Assembly (NCBI GenBank): GCA_019009955.1
Contig: CM032231.1
Location: forward strand, 105,103,501-105,167,500
DNA length: 64,000 nt
Reading direction: 5' to 3'
Source: Riptortus pedestris
Lineage: Eukaryota; Arthropoda; Insecta; Hemiptera; Alydidae
The notes under the pieces: model-generated
Databases searched by the model: none
What the model was told of the DNA's origin: nothing
What the model saw: the letters and a program-made list of their open reading frames with translations, nothing else
Made by a program: the position numbers and the translations under genes
In this document: piece by piece, positions 21,936-35,018 of the stretch
How positions within the stretch are numbered: position 1 is the first letter of the stretch
How the letters are laid out: each line of letters opens with the position of its first letter

Positions 21936-24383
21936 ATAACATCATATCAAAACCAAATTGTTTAGAGCTTTAAGGAATAAATCAATTAAATATTAAATAT
22001 ATTTATTTCATTCACAATGAGGGAGCGTTCTTAGTTCTTGTCAGCTGTTCAACTTCTTCTAAGGGGTTAGTGACTACTAGACCCGCATAACCTACGTAAA
22101 TTTCCTAGACCTGCTAAGGGGTACTGGCTAATTATTCACGTATTTTAAAAATCATTTTAATTTTAATACACTGCATTCCAGCTGAAATGGAACCTCTGTT
22201 TTCTGAACTTCTTCAAATCAATATTTCCGTTCAAAAAACGAACAGGGTTGTTTTTTATTGAAAATTTTAGAAAACTAGTTTCCTACATCGAGCGGAAGCA
22301 GTATCATAAGTAGTAACAACAGAGATTATTTCTCCATTAAATCATGATTCATTCACGTTTTAAGTCACAGGAATATAATCCAGCCATCAAATGTTTTTAG
22401 CCATTCAGTTCCTGAAATTATGAAACAAGCAAACATATTCATCTATGTAAATAAAAATCTAATGTTTGACTGAATTTCTATATAAATTTGGCTGGGATAT
22501 ATTTTTTTTTTTTTGCATTGCAATAGAAGAGCAATAGCATCAAAACAGAAAATCTTGTATGCCTGCCTGCCTGTCTGTCATTATTCCCGTTTGTTTCCCA
22601 AAAACTTTGAAACCAATTGGAAACTTTTTTATGAATTTTTGAATTTGTTTAATCCCAAGGTAGGCTATATGACGTTCCAAATGTTAAGATAGGCGGGGAG
22701 GGGGTTAGTTCGACGTGAAAATAAATATTCATCAATAGTATTGGTTTTGTCGAAAACATGTAAAGACCGAACTGTATTTTACATATTCGCGAACACTGTA
22801 CTTGTTCGGAAACGAGTCTATTTATTTTATTTGCACTTCGTTTTCTTTTTGAAAAAAAACATATGTTGGAAAAACACTAAGACAAAAACATAAATATAGA
22901 CAACCATAGGGTGTGTGTTCTGTTTCGATTAATCTCTTCTTTCCAACTTCACAAAAACAAGAGATGAATTAACCCTGTAACAAGTTTATCAAAACGTATC
23001 TCTGTTATCATCTGGTGGACTTGAAACTCTGGCATATTCTTGAAACGTTCCGTGTGATCACACCCAGTATCATCCGATTATTTAATCTTAATCTCCAGAA
23101 GACCTCTATCACGAATCCAGCCACCTGTGCCTCCATTCCAGAAACAGTATGAAACATTTTCCAAAATAACCTATTCAGTTCAATCCTCTGGATACGTTTT
23201 GCACCGAGCTATATCCACTTTCTAATATATCAAATGATATATATAAGACTCACCATTCAACTCTATCAGTTCAAGTCCAAGAGTTCTCTCAAGTTCCCTT
23301 TAGTTAGAGTTTCTTTTCATTTCCATATCTTTCTTCTCTTCTCTGGCGCTTTCACCTTCCTGATATGACTCTAAAGTGGGAGACTTTTTTTCAGGGATGG
23401 AGACATCTGCTGCAAAACAATTCTGGCTTTTATTTCTGCTTTCACAGTATTACTCTGCATAACTATCTTTATAACGTATGAAATGTTCTGAGGCGTCTGT
23501 GAGCTGCCTTCATTTGACACGACCAACCAATTCCCTTGTCTATCTAAAAGTTCTCGGGTCTTGATCCTTGATCATACAATTTCATTGATCATGCATTCAT
23601 TTCCTTAGCACCACGATGTTTCTAGCAGGGACGAATATCTTGTTTATGGTATGACTAGGATATGCTCATATCTATATATCATACGTATATCTTCTTGCCT
23701 TAAGCCACGGGTAATTTTGAAGACTTGTGAGACATCAAGTCCGGTTTGATTATACGAATAGTCCTGTCTATCTTTCATTCTCGTCCGTCAGATAAGCTAG
23801 ATGTTCAAATTGCTCTAATACCCAAGTAATTTTACCTCGTATCAACTGTCATTGGTCAATCGGAATTCAATGAAAACTGGAAGTTAATGAACATCAAATG
23901 CCATAATAATAATATTGGTCCATTAGAGGCAAGGCCACTCTTCTCACTCATTGTATTTTGGTTTTCCTCTAGAGTATTCTCCATCTTGCCTCGTGTCCAT
24001 GTTTATCGCCTGCTCACTTTCATTATCAACCCACAGGATCCTCTCCCTCACCATTTGCTGAGTCTCCACCACCAGCCCTTGTTCGTCACATTTCTTACTT
24101 ACACTCCGCCTTTCTTCTTAGGCCTACGCAGCTCCATTTCTGGCAATGTTAAAGGACTCTTTCCCTCTGTAAAGTATTCTTTACTAGTTCATCCTTTTAT
24201 GTATCAAAATACCTTATGAAAATACCTTTTCATTTTTCTTAGTGCCAGCACCTAGTGCTACCTAGTTAAAACCATCTAATAATCTGAACTACGAGCTGCT
24301 CTGAAGAAAGTACATGAGAGGAGTGTTTGGCTCATAAAAGAAATTTAGATATTAGCATGGAAGTAATTTTAGATATCCTCCTC
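21936..24383. other. Long stretch without recognised features
   Basis: About 2.4 kb. A short tetranucleotide-like patch occurs at 22560-22578 ('tgcctgcctgcctgtctgtc'). Bases about 22900-24250 are more pyrimidine-rich, with a 110-codon plus frame (23887-24219) of no recognisable family. No gene is supported. Confidence 0.4.
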
Positions 24384-24567
24384 TTTGAAGTGATGAAATA
24401 TCACAGTGTATAAGCTGAGGAAATAGCTGTTTACATCAAATATAATTAATCTTGAACCATTAAGTGCTTTAAACAAACAAAATCAATTGATATTAACAAG
24501 AAAGCCTTTAACACAAAAGGAACTAAACACTTCCTATAGACCTCCCGATTTTTACTTAAAAAATGAT
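24384..24567. repeat. Interspersed direct repeat R, copy 1
   Basis: About 184 bp closely similar to 27434-27617 and in the same orientation. Shared words include 'aaacaaacaaaatcaattga' and 'cacaaaaggaactaaacac'. No ORF or terminal structure is visible. It may be a fragment of an unidentified transposon or a local duplication. Confidence 0.85.
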
Positions 24568-26574
24568 ATTACTATATGAGATACACATGTGTTCCATGCG
24601 ATGTCAACAGTAAACAGTATATTTTATAGAGAACAGCATTTTTGGTACTGGTACTTGAGAGGTACCATACTCAGTGTTTAACCGATCCACATGAAACTAA
24701 AGATAAAATTGGTAAATGGCCATGGGGAGTAATAGTTTAAATAACAAAATTGAAATATGCCAGTTATTTTGAATGGAGTCAAAATATTTTATTGATGTTC
24801 TTCCATTGTTCTTTCATACATATTTCATCTAACCGGTATATCACGCAAGTTATTTGTGTTTTCCGTTTTCGGCTTTCAGTTTACCCTCACTCCTTCTTTG
24901 CGAATCTTACTTAAAGAAGATGTATTATTACTAAGCATCTTATGGCCAAATTAAATTTTTAGTCGTATTTATATAGGCTTCATTTGGAGGAAGAATTCGA
25001 AATATCTCCTTCATTACAAGTCAAATTCAAATATGTTATATGACCAATCTAATTGCTAATTTAATTTTCATCTATTATTGTACTATGCATTTTTTTTTCT
25101 AACAAAACCTTCCTAGACTAAATACGAATTTTGTTAACAGTGTTGACTGCACCAGGAGATAGAGAGAGAAAGAACCAAAAATTTGACATATTTCCGTTAT
25201 TATAAGTCGAATTGAAAAATGTTATAACGAAACATATTGCCAATTTAATTTTCTATAATTGTTTTTTGAATCATTTTTCACTAACTCTGAATAATGACTT
25301 AGGCAACTGCTGTTTTTTTTATTATTTTTTATGTTACCTTTTTGAAATTGAGCAAAAGTTCTCCATTTCATTGGTAGAAGAAGATTCGTTCACCTATATG
25401 ATAGCATTCCCATTGGTGGGATGGGACATCCAGCTGGTGGATGAACTACAGGAGGGAGAGAGAGACATGGAGTAACGGGAGGTTCCGCTCTATTTGACGA
25501 ACCGACTCTCTAACCCGTAACCCGCCAGCTCTTCACAGTCTTCTTTATACATACTTCACAGTCCCCCAACTCGAGGCGGGGGTTTTTATCCCCATTCTGT
25601 GGGGCTCCACTCACTCGCCTCTGGAGGGGTTTTTATCCCACAGAACCAATGAGCAGTGCCATTTAGGCCCGATTTCACCCCTGACTAAGGACCTAATCCG
25701 ACCATCCAATCCCGAATGAAGAACTGGTATTTCTTCCCTGAACAGAAAACGCATCGGACTCAAATGGTTCAGGGTAACGAACTTGATTTTTTCATTTGGA
25801 GTCACAACTGTGGTGTCGTTTCACAAGCAAAAGAACCTGCGCAAGAACTAGCAAATCTCAAAACAGAAAAGAATCTCAGAATTTAACTAACACACTAACG
25901 CAATCATTAGAAATCATTTTAGAAAAATGCTAAAATAGAGTATGCAATCTAAAACACAATAGGACCTAAATTACAGAATAAATCACGAGTGAATTAAACA
26001 ATATCTGAGTAATAATGAGGTTAAGAAAAGCTTAAAATAAAATTTAATGAAAAAAAAAAAATAAGTTGATTCCATAGATATTTATATACAAACTAGCGTT
26101 CAGAAACGCTCATACAGCTGAACCTTTAACCAAACTTAAAAGAGCTCCTAGGAAATTATGAAGGTAATTCCTTCTACCGCTAATGAGTTAATAGTAGATT
26201 AATACTATTATTATAATATCATAAATAAAAATATATTATTAGTTGTTTTATGACTTCATCCTTTCTAACCCTCTCTTCTAAGCCTGATTTTTACTTTAAG
26301 CAACGGTTTCTAAAAATCTCATCCTACCGCATTTATCAATTTTTATTTACTAAAAGCTTTTTACTAGAGGATCAATAGTGAAATGCGATGACCACTCTGT
26401 AATTGCAGCTCGTGGAATGTCCGATTAATCTACTCAGTAATGACTGATAGTAAGAAATATAAGGCCTAAAGCCTGGTGGAGATTTTGAATCAACACAGCC
26501 ATTAAACAAGGATGTCCGTATTAATTGACTAACGTACTTCTACCTTTCATTGGCAATATTTACGGTTATGAACG

Positions 26575-26578
<4 letters not shown>
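24568..26578. other. AT-rich stretch with possible decayed Helitron-like pieces
   Basis: Bases about 24860-25250 contain, on minus, two weak matches to the 'cgaaatatctccgttattat' and 'aattgctaatttaattttc' blocks of the Helitron-like family, apparently in tandem. Bases about 25430-25810 are GC-richer with short frames on both strands and no recognisable domain. Nothing else is seen. Confidence 0.35.

Positions 26579-26623
<45 letters not shown>
26579..26623. repeat. (TA)n microsatellite
   Basis: A pure TA run of about 44 bp, followed by the small palindrome 'ggaaccatggttcc'. Confidence 0.95.
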
Positions 26624-26626
<3 letters not shown>

Positions 26627-26727
26627 CTGGAACCATGGTTCCATATATATTTATTTTATAATGGTTAAAGGATATCTATAGTGAAATACACTTGACAACT
26701 GACGCTAAATTTAACATATTAGGGTTA

Positions 26728-26830
26728 ATTATTTATTAACGTCCAATTTTTTCCTATTATGGTTAACTGAACACAGAGTAATAATGACTACTATGGCTAA
26801 ATAATAATAAACATATCAATGGAGTGATTT
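26728..26830 (-). mobile_element. tRNA-derived SINE, decayed 3' fragment
   Basis: The 3' terminal words 'ttattaacgtccaatttttt' and 'ctattatggttaactg' (as read on plus) match the SINE end, but the body degenerates after about 26790. Confidence 0.5.
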
Positions 26831-27433
26831 ATATAAGAAAATTTTAGAGTCTTCAAATTAATATTACCTAAACAACTCTGTGAAAGAAAGAGAAAACTTG
26901 TTTTACCCAAAATGGTTGATAATATTAGAACCGAGTTCTCTATTTAGCCCTAAGAAAAATTTTCTTTTTACAATTTTAATTGATTTTTTCCATTTAATAT
27001 GGTCAGAATATATTACATAACGCAACCATTTTTTTCTAATAGAAATAAAAGAAATAATTATTGAAATTAAAACTAATAAAAGCGGGACTACTCTTTTTTA
27101 TTTTCTGTGGGACAATGTTTTCTTTAGTGAGTTCTTCACTAAATAAATTCACAGAAATAAATTCGAAAGTCATCATAAATAAGTTTAAATCTCACATGTA
27201 ATGCATTAAATCATGCTAAACAAATTTGGAAGTCGCAACCCACATTTCACAGCCATATTAAGAGAGTTATTATATGTGACTAATGTTGTTCCTAAAGGTT
27301 TTCAATGTACCTTGATATTCTTATGGGAACCAGAATCAGAATAGAAAGACACAATTTATCATGAGCTACGACCCACCAACCACAAAGTTCTCACATGCTG
27401 TGATATTAGATATCATATAACAGTGAAACTCCA
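26831..27433. other. AT-rich stretch, nothing firm
   Basis: A faint SINE-body word ('gagttcttcactaaataaatt', minus orientation) occurs near 27130. Otherwise nothing is recognised. Confidence 0.35.
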
Positions 27434-27617
27434 CTTTGAAGTGTTGAAATATCAGAGTGTATAAGTTGAGGAAATAGCTTAAACATCAAGTATACTTAAT
27501 CACGAACCATTAAGTGGTTTAAACAAACAAAATCAATTGATATTAACAGGAAAGCCTTGAACACAAAAGGAACTAAACACCTCCTATAGGTCTCTCGATT
27601 TTTACTTAAAAAATGAT
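27434..27617. repeat. Interspersed direct repeat R, copy 2
   Basis: The second copy of the 184 bp repeat at 24384-24567, about 3.05 kb downstream, same orientation. Differences are mostly point changes plus a few small indels. Confidence 0.85.
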
Positions 27618-29048
27618 CTCTCTCATTTAAGAGCCAATCTATTTGTAAAGGATCGGAATGAAATTCAAGATAAGCAGGTACAGGCCTGAAATACTTTGGA
27701 ATCAGGCAAGAACTTCCAACGGCGAAAGTAATCAGCTTTCTCTCAAATACTGGAATTCCAGCATTGAAAGATAGATCTCATTTTCCTTTTGTAAAACTTT
27801 GAAAATTTATACTCTAATTTATCTCTGAGAGCGTTGAAAAGTTTTCTCAAGTTTGAAGAGGATTTCTCTCAAGAGATGAAATACGGCTTTGTTATGGCTG
27901 CTAATTCCATGTTGTTTATCGTGTCACTTTCGACCTAGAATTGAATAATATACTTTCATCAGCGCAGGTCTTCCTTGGGCCATTCTTTAACATTTTCCTG
28001 TTACTTTGTATTTTGATTAGTTTTAACAAGTTCATAATGAAATTGGGTTGCTCTTAGGATGGCTGTTTACAATGCTCAGGCAAGAAATTTGATGAATACC
28101 TTTGATATATTCACATTATAATTAATCATTCGTCACTCACGATGCTTAAGAATGTAAAAGGAATTTCTGATTTTCTTTAGCTGAAAGAAATTTTGTTTGA
28201 TCGTAGGAAGATGAATCACAACTTTCATGAATCAAGATAAATAAACTAATAGTGATTATCAAATTAAATACTTAGTGAATTATGCAAGCGTAATTAGGGA
28301 AACGTTTTACTGCTTTCAATACTTAAAATTAAAACGATATTTGCTTAATGTAATGTATGACCACACATTTTAGATTTCAGAATTGGCAATTAGACTTTTA
28401 AAATAATATCAAATCAATAAACTGCACCACCACCAGTTAAAAACAAAGAATTCTAAATATTTATATTTCATCCTAACAGAAATATTTAAAATTTTGTTTT
28501 TACTTCTCCCTCTCACCCCTCCACTTAAGACGTTGATACATTATTTAAGTTATTAACCACATTAGAAAATTTGATATTAAATAATTCTCTTATAGTTTTC
28601 TAAGGGAAAACGAAGGAAACAGCTGCATAATTACTTATAAATTCATCGCAATTATGAACTGTACAATAATAAACACTTCGTTTATTGACTAGGGCTCGAT
28701 GAAGCTAGGTGTGTTCTTTAATATTTATATGGCAATATATAACTCAATCTGTCATGTTAGAAAGATTTAGTGTTTCAATATTAAAATAATATATTTTACA
28801 CGAACGTACAGTTTATCAGCGTCTAATGAGAACAGTTTGAGGCCTGGATGGCTAAGATTTGACCACATACAATAACACAATGATGGGTGATTTTTAAAGG
28901 TCTGAAACACTCTTTTAACATTAAAACCAGAAAAATCTGGACTCATACACACTAATGTTTGTTAATAGTAATTTAGTAGAGTATAGAGCAACTTTCGTAA
29001 ATTCATTTCCTTCCACATACAATAATAACTCGACAACGATCACAGTAA
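27618..29048. other. AT-rich stretch, nothing recognised
   Basis: About 1.4 kb with no supported gene, RNA or repeat copy. Confidence 0.4.
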
Positions 29049-29649
29049 AATAGTTATTTATTAAACAAGTGACGAAAGTAGATCATTTTACAACTCGAGT
29101 GAAACGTTTACACACACGAGCGAAGCGAGTGTGGTAATTTCACGAGAGTTGTAAATTCTACTTTCGTCACGAGTGTAATATTAAATTTTTTTCTGTAATC
29201 GTGTAATACATGATCAGATCTAACCAGAATATGAACAAAATTAGGATGTTGTGAAGATTATGGTATGTTTTTGGTAGGTTATAAGCATGGTTGTGAAAGG
29301 TTATAAGCATAGTTATAAAACAACTAGTGATGATTGTGAAGTAGTGTAGTTATAAACAAGTGCAGGTTATAAACAAGGAAGGTAATTATTATTATATTTA
29401 AATTTTAAAATATATTGATTATTTCCACCAATAATTCATTCACATTTCAATTTATTTTGTTAAAATAAATTCTTACAATGTTAAGAAACATTTAAAAGCA
29501 TTTAGTTTCCAACTTCAAATTATTTTTTAATTTATACTTATTACTTATTAAGAAGGCAATTCACTTTCTTCACTCTATTGCAAAATGTTTCACTTTCTTC
29601 ACTCATTTCAGTTTAGTAATGATACCATTATTCAACGATTACAGAAAAA
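29049..29649 (+). mobile_element. 0.6 kb hairpin element, copy 2
   Basis: It starts at 'atagttatttattaaacaag'. A foldback with arms about 29068-29170 follows (GTGACGAAAGTAGA / TCTACTTTCGTCAC outermost), then 'ttttctgtaatcgt' near 29176 and its inverted partner 'acgattacagaaaa' at the 3' end. It is very similar to copies 1 and 3 over the full 600 bp, with few indels, so the family spread fairly recently. Confidence 0.82.
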
Positions 29650-30984
29650 TGTAATATATTCAATAAATAAAGAATTTTCAGACGAGAGTGAAGCTGAAGA
29701 TTCTATTTAATTTGGTCACCACTAAATAAATTCCTACTTACGCGAGAATAAAAATTACTTTCCTTGGTTAACCTTGTGTATTAAGATATTGATATTTAGG
29801 CATTGGTCTAAAGACATATTTGGCCAAAAAAAAAAAAAAATCCTGTATTTTCTTCTTCTTCAAAATATCCAAATGAAGAGGAAATAATATAAAATTTCTT
29901 TCCACCGGGGTAGTTTGAAAATAATATAGTTAAAACAGACTGCAAAAAAATCTCTAATGTATATTATTCTGCTTGGGAAGATATTCAAGGAAATATCTAC
30001 GACAAATTTTCCATATAACATCACATCTAACTGAATCTTTGGGATACAGAATTGAAGTCTTGTTTAAAAATAAAATACTTTATGGTGTTTAATATCCACC
30101 AACAATAAGATAAAACTCAAATTCAATGAAAATAAATAATTTTTATCCACTTTGACGGAAGGAAAGAGTGTATTAAGGTGAGATAAATGCCTCTTACCTC
30201 ATACGGCTCTACGCGATAAATAACACAGTGGAAAAGATATTAAATATTTATTTTAAATGGTTCTGCTGATCTATAAATATTTCACAGTGAGTGACACTTG
30301 AATCGACCTAACATTACCCTGCAGACACTGCCACAGCACACATTTCATTAAGCTCCATACATGAATATTTCAGAAGCAGTTTGATATCCCTTAAATAACT
30401 GTGCAATCGTTACTTTCCCGTTAAGTCCTTTCCTACACAAAGCTAAAATTATTGCTGGTTCGTAAATAAATAAAAAATGTCAAATAACAGTTCTGAAACG
30501 TGTAATTGTACAAAATTGCCTCTATTGATCTCCTTACCCTAGGCGGCAGTATATTTTTTATCCATGTAACCTCCAATACTTTGCCGTTAAAAGTGAAATT
30601 ACGGCTGTTAGATTAGCGGGTAGAATGTGACTGGGAGTCAGCAAGTCGTCCATATTGTGACTTTTAGATTAGCAGTTAAGATGACAGTTAGAGCCAGAAA
30701 GTCGTTCACTTTGTGACAAGTTATTTTGGGATTTTACTTTATTAGTAATTTTTTACTCGCTCAATCGTTTGCAGAATTTGATTCATTAGTAAAAAGATGG
30801 CAATAGGCATATTAAGTCGAATTTAATATTTACTGCCCATTTATTGTTAAGGTGGAATATCAGCAACCTATTATTTTAATAGTTTATAATACAAAACTCT
30901 CTAGATGACATGATCACTGCTAGTTGGCTTAGGTACATATTGCAATACTCACAACTATTTTTTCTCTTAATGAAAATGAGTTTT
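29650..30984. other. AT-rich stretch, nothing firm
   Basis: Bases about 29701-29790 look like a very decayed minus-strand SINE ('ggtcaccactaaataaattc', then 'gcgagaataaaaa'). Two similar segments near 30597-30660 and 30660-30715 ('gttagattagcgg' / 'tttagattagcag', each followed by 'gtcgt.ca.tttgtgac') form a weak tandem duplication of about 60 bp. No gene is seen. Confidence 0.35.
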
Positions 30985-31260
30985 TATGATTTTACTGAAT
31001 TTATGATTTTTTGAGAACTTCTTCAAATGTCCATCGATACTATCGACAACGAAATTAACTGAGGTCCATTCAAATGCGTATATATGTGCTAATGCATTAA
31101 TTTAAACTCTTTACGTCGCACAAAAGACGTTAACGTTTTGAAACGACTAGTTTAAATTGGTTTAGAGAAGGCCTGATTTGTGCAAATTCGACTAATTAAT
31201 CTCCGTAATTAACACGAAAGATAAAAAAATGTTATATGTACAATCAACATTTTTGATAAT
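30985..31260 (-). mobile_element. Helitron-like/DINE-like repeat, decayed fragment
   Basis: On plus, 'tcaaatgtccatcgatacta' and 'aactgaggtccattcaaa' match the 3'-side block of the family in minus orientation. They are followed by a remnant TA stretch and weak matches to 'cgactaatt ... tctccgta'. No termini remain. Confidence 0.55.
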
Positions 31261-32390
31261 GTAATATACTACAGATGCCCTTGTAAACATTTATCTATAC
31301 ATTGAATGTTACGAGATTTTAAATATTCACTTCAGTCAATGTGCTTTTCCATTGTCATGGGCAGTTTAAATTTCGGATGTTGCGCACACAAGATTTTTCC
31401 TAATGAGGATGTAGATTTTAGAAATTTATTTGGTATAATTTGTGGTGTCTTAATGGTATGAATAGAAACCTGCTTATTTTACTCAAGTCCAATGTGTGGC
31501 TTTCACTGACTCTGTTTCGGGGCACTCTCCGCATTGTACAGCATTTACTGAAATAATACTTGAAAACAATCAAACTTTTTTGACGACAGGGATACATTGA
31601 CTTCAAAGTGTTAATTTCTAAACAATAGCTCAATTAGCAACGGGGCTAACAATTTAGATGAAAGTATAAATACAACTATAGTTAAACTAGGTAATCATAA
31701 AAAAATCAACGTTAAGTTAATGAAAAAATAATATTCCATTTTTTAAAAAGAGAAGTCCATTATTAGTGAATATAAAGCCACTAATAAGACAGCTGGGATT
31801 GAATAAAGTCATTGAATGAAATCATTCGATATTTCAAGTCCAATTACCTAAAATATATCTTCTTCTGGCTCTCCTAGTGTTCCTGGCTAATTATTTATAT
31901 ATTGAAGGACTGTACGTATATTTGATGTGGGACGCAGCTGATCTCGATGGGTTTTTGTGTGGCTGGTATTTGCCGATATTTTCCCATTGTGTGTGGGAGT
32001 GCGCCTGAGTGGTTCGGCGGTCATATGTGGGCTCCACCCAACCACACCCACTTCACTCATACAATCCTCTCTCTCCCTTTTTACTGGCCACTCGTACAAA
32101 TCTCTTCCTACTACAATCCACATCAGGAAATTCGGTATAACCTTACCTCGCTTGCTAATATCTATGACGGTTGCCAAAATAACTTTTCTTTTTGGTGTCC
32201 TTAGAAGAGAAACGCCTCAGAATTTCAATGATTTTGCTATGCCATTTACTTTTTCTAATAATATGATCAGTTGCTGCTATAAGTTATTATTGTTCCATAT
32301 GATATACATATAACCTCCTAGGAGTTATTAAGTAATTAAGGCCATTCAAAAATTATATTTAGTTATCATGTATTTTATTCAGGTGAGTGG
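31261..32390. other. No recognised gene; small GC-richer patch
   Basis: Bases about 31920-32100 are GC-richer and open in several frames (85-118 codons), yet no product shows a domain. Mutually overlapping frames on both strands argue for composition rather than coding. Confidence 0.4.
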
Positions 32391-32586
32391 TGTTCTTAAA
32401 TCGGAAGAAACGGCATTTAAGGCACTTCAGAAAGACGGAATATTACACGGAAGAAGGAAATATTATAAGGAAATATTAGATTCAATGTGGGAATAGGAGA
32501 AGTCACCTTGACTCTTACATATCTGTGAATTTGTTTGGAGAAAACGTTATGAAAAGCAAGACTTATTTGAATGCGTGCAAAAATGC

Positions 32587-33053
32587 GTAATAATATGCCG
32601 CCTTAGAATTGGCCACACAAGGCTCACACACCAGCACCTAATGAAAAGAGAAGAACCTCCAACCTGCACAGCTTGTGGAGTAGAGCTAACAGTTGCACAC
32701 ATACTTACTTAGTGTAGAAGGTATGAGGAGATCAGAAGGTCCCTTGGTATGTCAGAAGTACTATCCGAAATACTAGGGGATGATAGTCACTCTATAAAAA
32801 AAACTGTTAAGATTATTAATAATTACTCGTTTAATTAAAGAAATATAATATTTGATATATATACAAAATACTGCTCTGTTTTTCCAATTTGTCACAGGAT
32901 CATAGGCGAGGATGACGGATGGCTAAAAGAAGGGATCTCTGAAGAGAGCGACTGCCTAACACAAGGAAAGAAAACGAAAATGGAATCTTGACCACCTAGG
33001 CACAAATAAGTCTCGCGAGTTTGGTGCCTATTTACAATGAAATAAAATTAAAA
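32587..33053 (+). pseudogene. LINE (RNase H/zinc-knuckle tail type) 3' fragment
   Basis: Frame from 32587: 'CRLRIGHTRLTHQHLMKRE', then 'PPTCTACGVELTVAHIL', an in-frame TAG, and 'CRRYEEIRRSLG'. The RLRIGHTRLTH segment and the C-x2-C-x7-H-x4-C knuckle are typical of the C-terminal tail of I/Jockey-group non-LTR retrotransposons. The frame ends with TAA near 32838. About 215 bp of 3' untranslated region follow, including 'gaggatgacggatggct', ending in an A-rich tail at 33040-33053. 5' truncation and an A-rich tail are normal for LINE copies. It is inserted in the Merlin remnant. Confidence 0.85.
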
Positions 33054-33293
33054 AAAATTATTGGCCACCCAAATGAAATATTATGCACCCTTCTATGGGA
33101 GCTTAACTGTTTGTTTTGGCAATTAAAGGTTATTTACAAGTTGATTTCTTTTTCTTTAATAAACAACATATGTTATACAATATAATTCAACGAATTGTAT
33201 ATTAAACTGTCATTTTTGTTTACATTTGAAGTTTGTTACATACATTACTTTAGTCATCTGTTCTTCACCTGCAATAATTTAATAATAAGATAA

Positions 33294-33540
33294 GTCACTC
33301 TTTTATTATTATTATTATTTATTAACGTCCACTTTTTGCAACTTAGGCTAATCGGGACGGGTTATCTACCACCCTTTTCTAGCCAGGGTGGGATTTTAGG
33401 ACGTTATTTAATGAATTTCGTCACTAAATAATTTCCTTTGCCCAGGCAAGAATCGAACTCGCCACTCTAGGTTTACCATGTGAGATAAAGGTCAGCGCTT
33501 TAACTCGCATGGCTAACCTGAGCCCCTGTCACTCTTTTAG
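33294..33540 (-). mobile_element. tRNA-derived SINE, full-length with target-site duplication
   Basis: SINE between direct repeats GTCACTCTTTTA at 33294-33305 and 33528-33539. Tail (ATT)n is at the left and the tRNA-like head at the right, so the element lies on minus. B-box-like 'gagttcgattcttgcc' and A-box-like 'catgcgagttaaagcg' are present. The duplicated target belongs to the 3' part of the Merlin remnant, as shown by the uninterrupted sequence at about 50990 ('aaatcactctatta'). Confidence 0.92.
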
Positions 33541-33592
33541 ATATAAGTAACTAGTGTTAGTAAAGCAAAAAAAAATACCCTATGAACCCCCA

Positions 33593-35018
33593 TATACACT
33601 ACCGCTATATAATATCGATAAGAGATTTTGAAACAGTAAATATTTTATCTGTAAATAATGAGGGCCCTCCCGTTAACCATTTTGTATTCATAAATTCGAA
33701 GAGTGTAATTTCAAATTATGAAATAATTTTCTTTTTATGATGACTTAATAATTGTCTTTAAGTGAGGGGCCTCACGATAAACGATAAGTAACTTTTCTGC
33801 TAATGACCCAAAAGAATAATTATAAAAAAACGAAAAACATAAATTTTACTAATTTAATGTAATAGTAGTACAATAAATACATGTAGTGCCAAAATCAGAA
33901 TTTTTCTACTTTATAATAATCATATTATTGATACTTTCCTCTCTTTTTTAAACTCCTATTTTTAATCTTTTGATAAATATGTGTTTTATATTATAATTAT
34001 GAAACTATTATTTTTTTTAATGTATGCGTGGGTAATTCACCATTAGATCTATTACTTTTGACTGATCAACTAAGTATACAGTTAACCGGTGAAACAAATT
34101 TCTTTCTTGGCAGGAATCGAAACTGTAACTATTCTTACAGGGCAGTTGAATCATACCTTTTACCTGCGCAACCATGAGTACCCCTGATAAAACTAAAATC
34201 ATAAAAATGAGGTGTAAGGGTATACTGAGAACTCAAATCGGCAAAACACTGATATCTCCGTCAACTACAAAGTTACGGAAAATTGTATAAAAAAAGAAAT
34301 AGTAAAGTTTAATTGACAAGATTTGGAGGAAACCATTTTCTATTAGATAGATTATTTGCGATATTGAACTTGAGTACTTTTTATAATACCGCGCGTTTCC
34401 AGGGCCTTATTTACTAACTTAAAACATACATTTACATATAAATGAATCATTTTTATATCTAGATAATATAATATAACGGAATAATAAAAATAAAATAATA
34501 AAAATAATAAAAAATTGAGGCACCTTAACTCTGACCAGAGTAAACTCACTAATAATAGATTATTGAATTAAGTTGAAGTTCTAATTTATTGTATTTTCCT
34601 CGGATTTATTATAAGAAGTGGGAAGAAATGAGTTTTTATTATTCGAAGAAAGCTCTACATCTGAAGGAAGAAAGATTACCATTTATATATTTAATTCATA
34701 ATAAATACAAAGTGCTGAATTAAATAGTGAAAGGTGTATAATTAAAAAAAACAAGCTAACAAAGATTTACCCAATATTCGTCATAATTCAAATACTTGTC
34801 TTGAAATAATGAGTCATGTTCGCGAAGAGGTCTCATTATTACTTGAAAAGGCATTCATATATTCTGTTTCTTTTGGTATTCGTTTTTGTCCCTTCAGTGG
34901 TATAATTATGTCGGGGGACAAAGAAAATGACTGCATTATTTAATTTTTAATGCAAATAATTGCATTCATTTCTCCTCCGTTTCCTTGATTTTCTTTGTTA
35001 TTATATAATTTCAAATAA
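33593..35018. other. AT-rich stretch, nothing firm
   Basis: A possible very decayed SINE head lies at about 34075-34190 in minus orientation ('ggcaggaatcgaaactgtaa'). Weak Helitron-like words occur near 34245-34290. Otherwise nothing is supported. Confidence 0.35.

Larger units (their letters stand above)
32391..33592 (+). mobile_element. Merlin-type DNA transposon remnant A, host of two later insertions
   Basis: Bases 32394-32470 match the N-terminal region of remnant B ('LKSEETAFKA'). After an internal deletion, 32485-32592 match the C-terminal region in two frames ('GNRRSHLDSY', then 'CEFVWRKRYEKQDLFECVQK'). The transposon then resumes at about 33054 with the 'YWPPK' end and a 3' non-coding part matching remnant B ('ttcaacgaattgtatatt') up to about 33592. 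A LINE 3' end (about 32593-33053) and a SINE (33294-33540) interrupt it. The assignment to Merlin (ISXO2/IS1016-like transposase) rests on remnant B. Confidence 0.75.

Noticed and set aside
23887..24219. 110-codon plus-strand ORF
   Set aside because: No domain, pyrimidine-rich low-complexity product and no conserved neighbour.
24384..27617. LTR retrotransposon with 184 bp LTRs
   Set aside because: No TG/CA ends, primer-binding site, polypurine tract or gag-pol frame is visible between the repeats.
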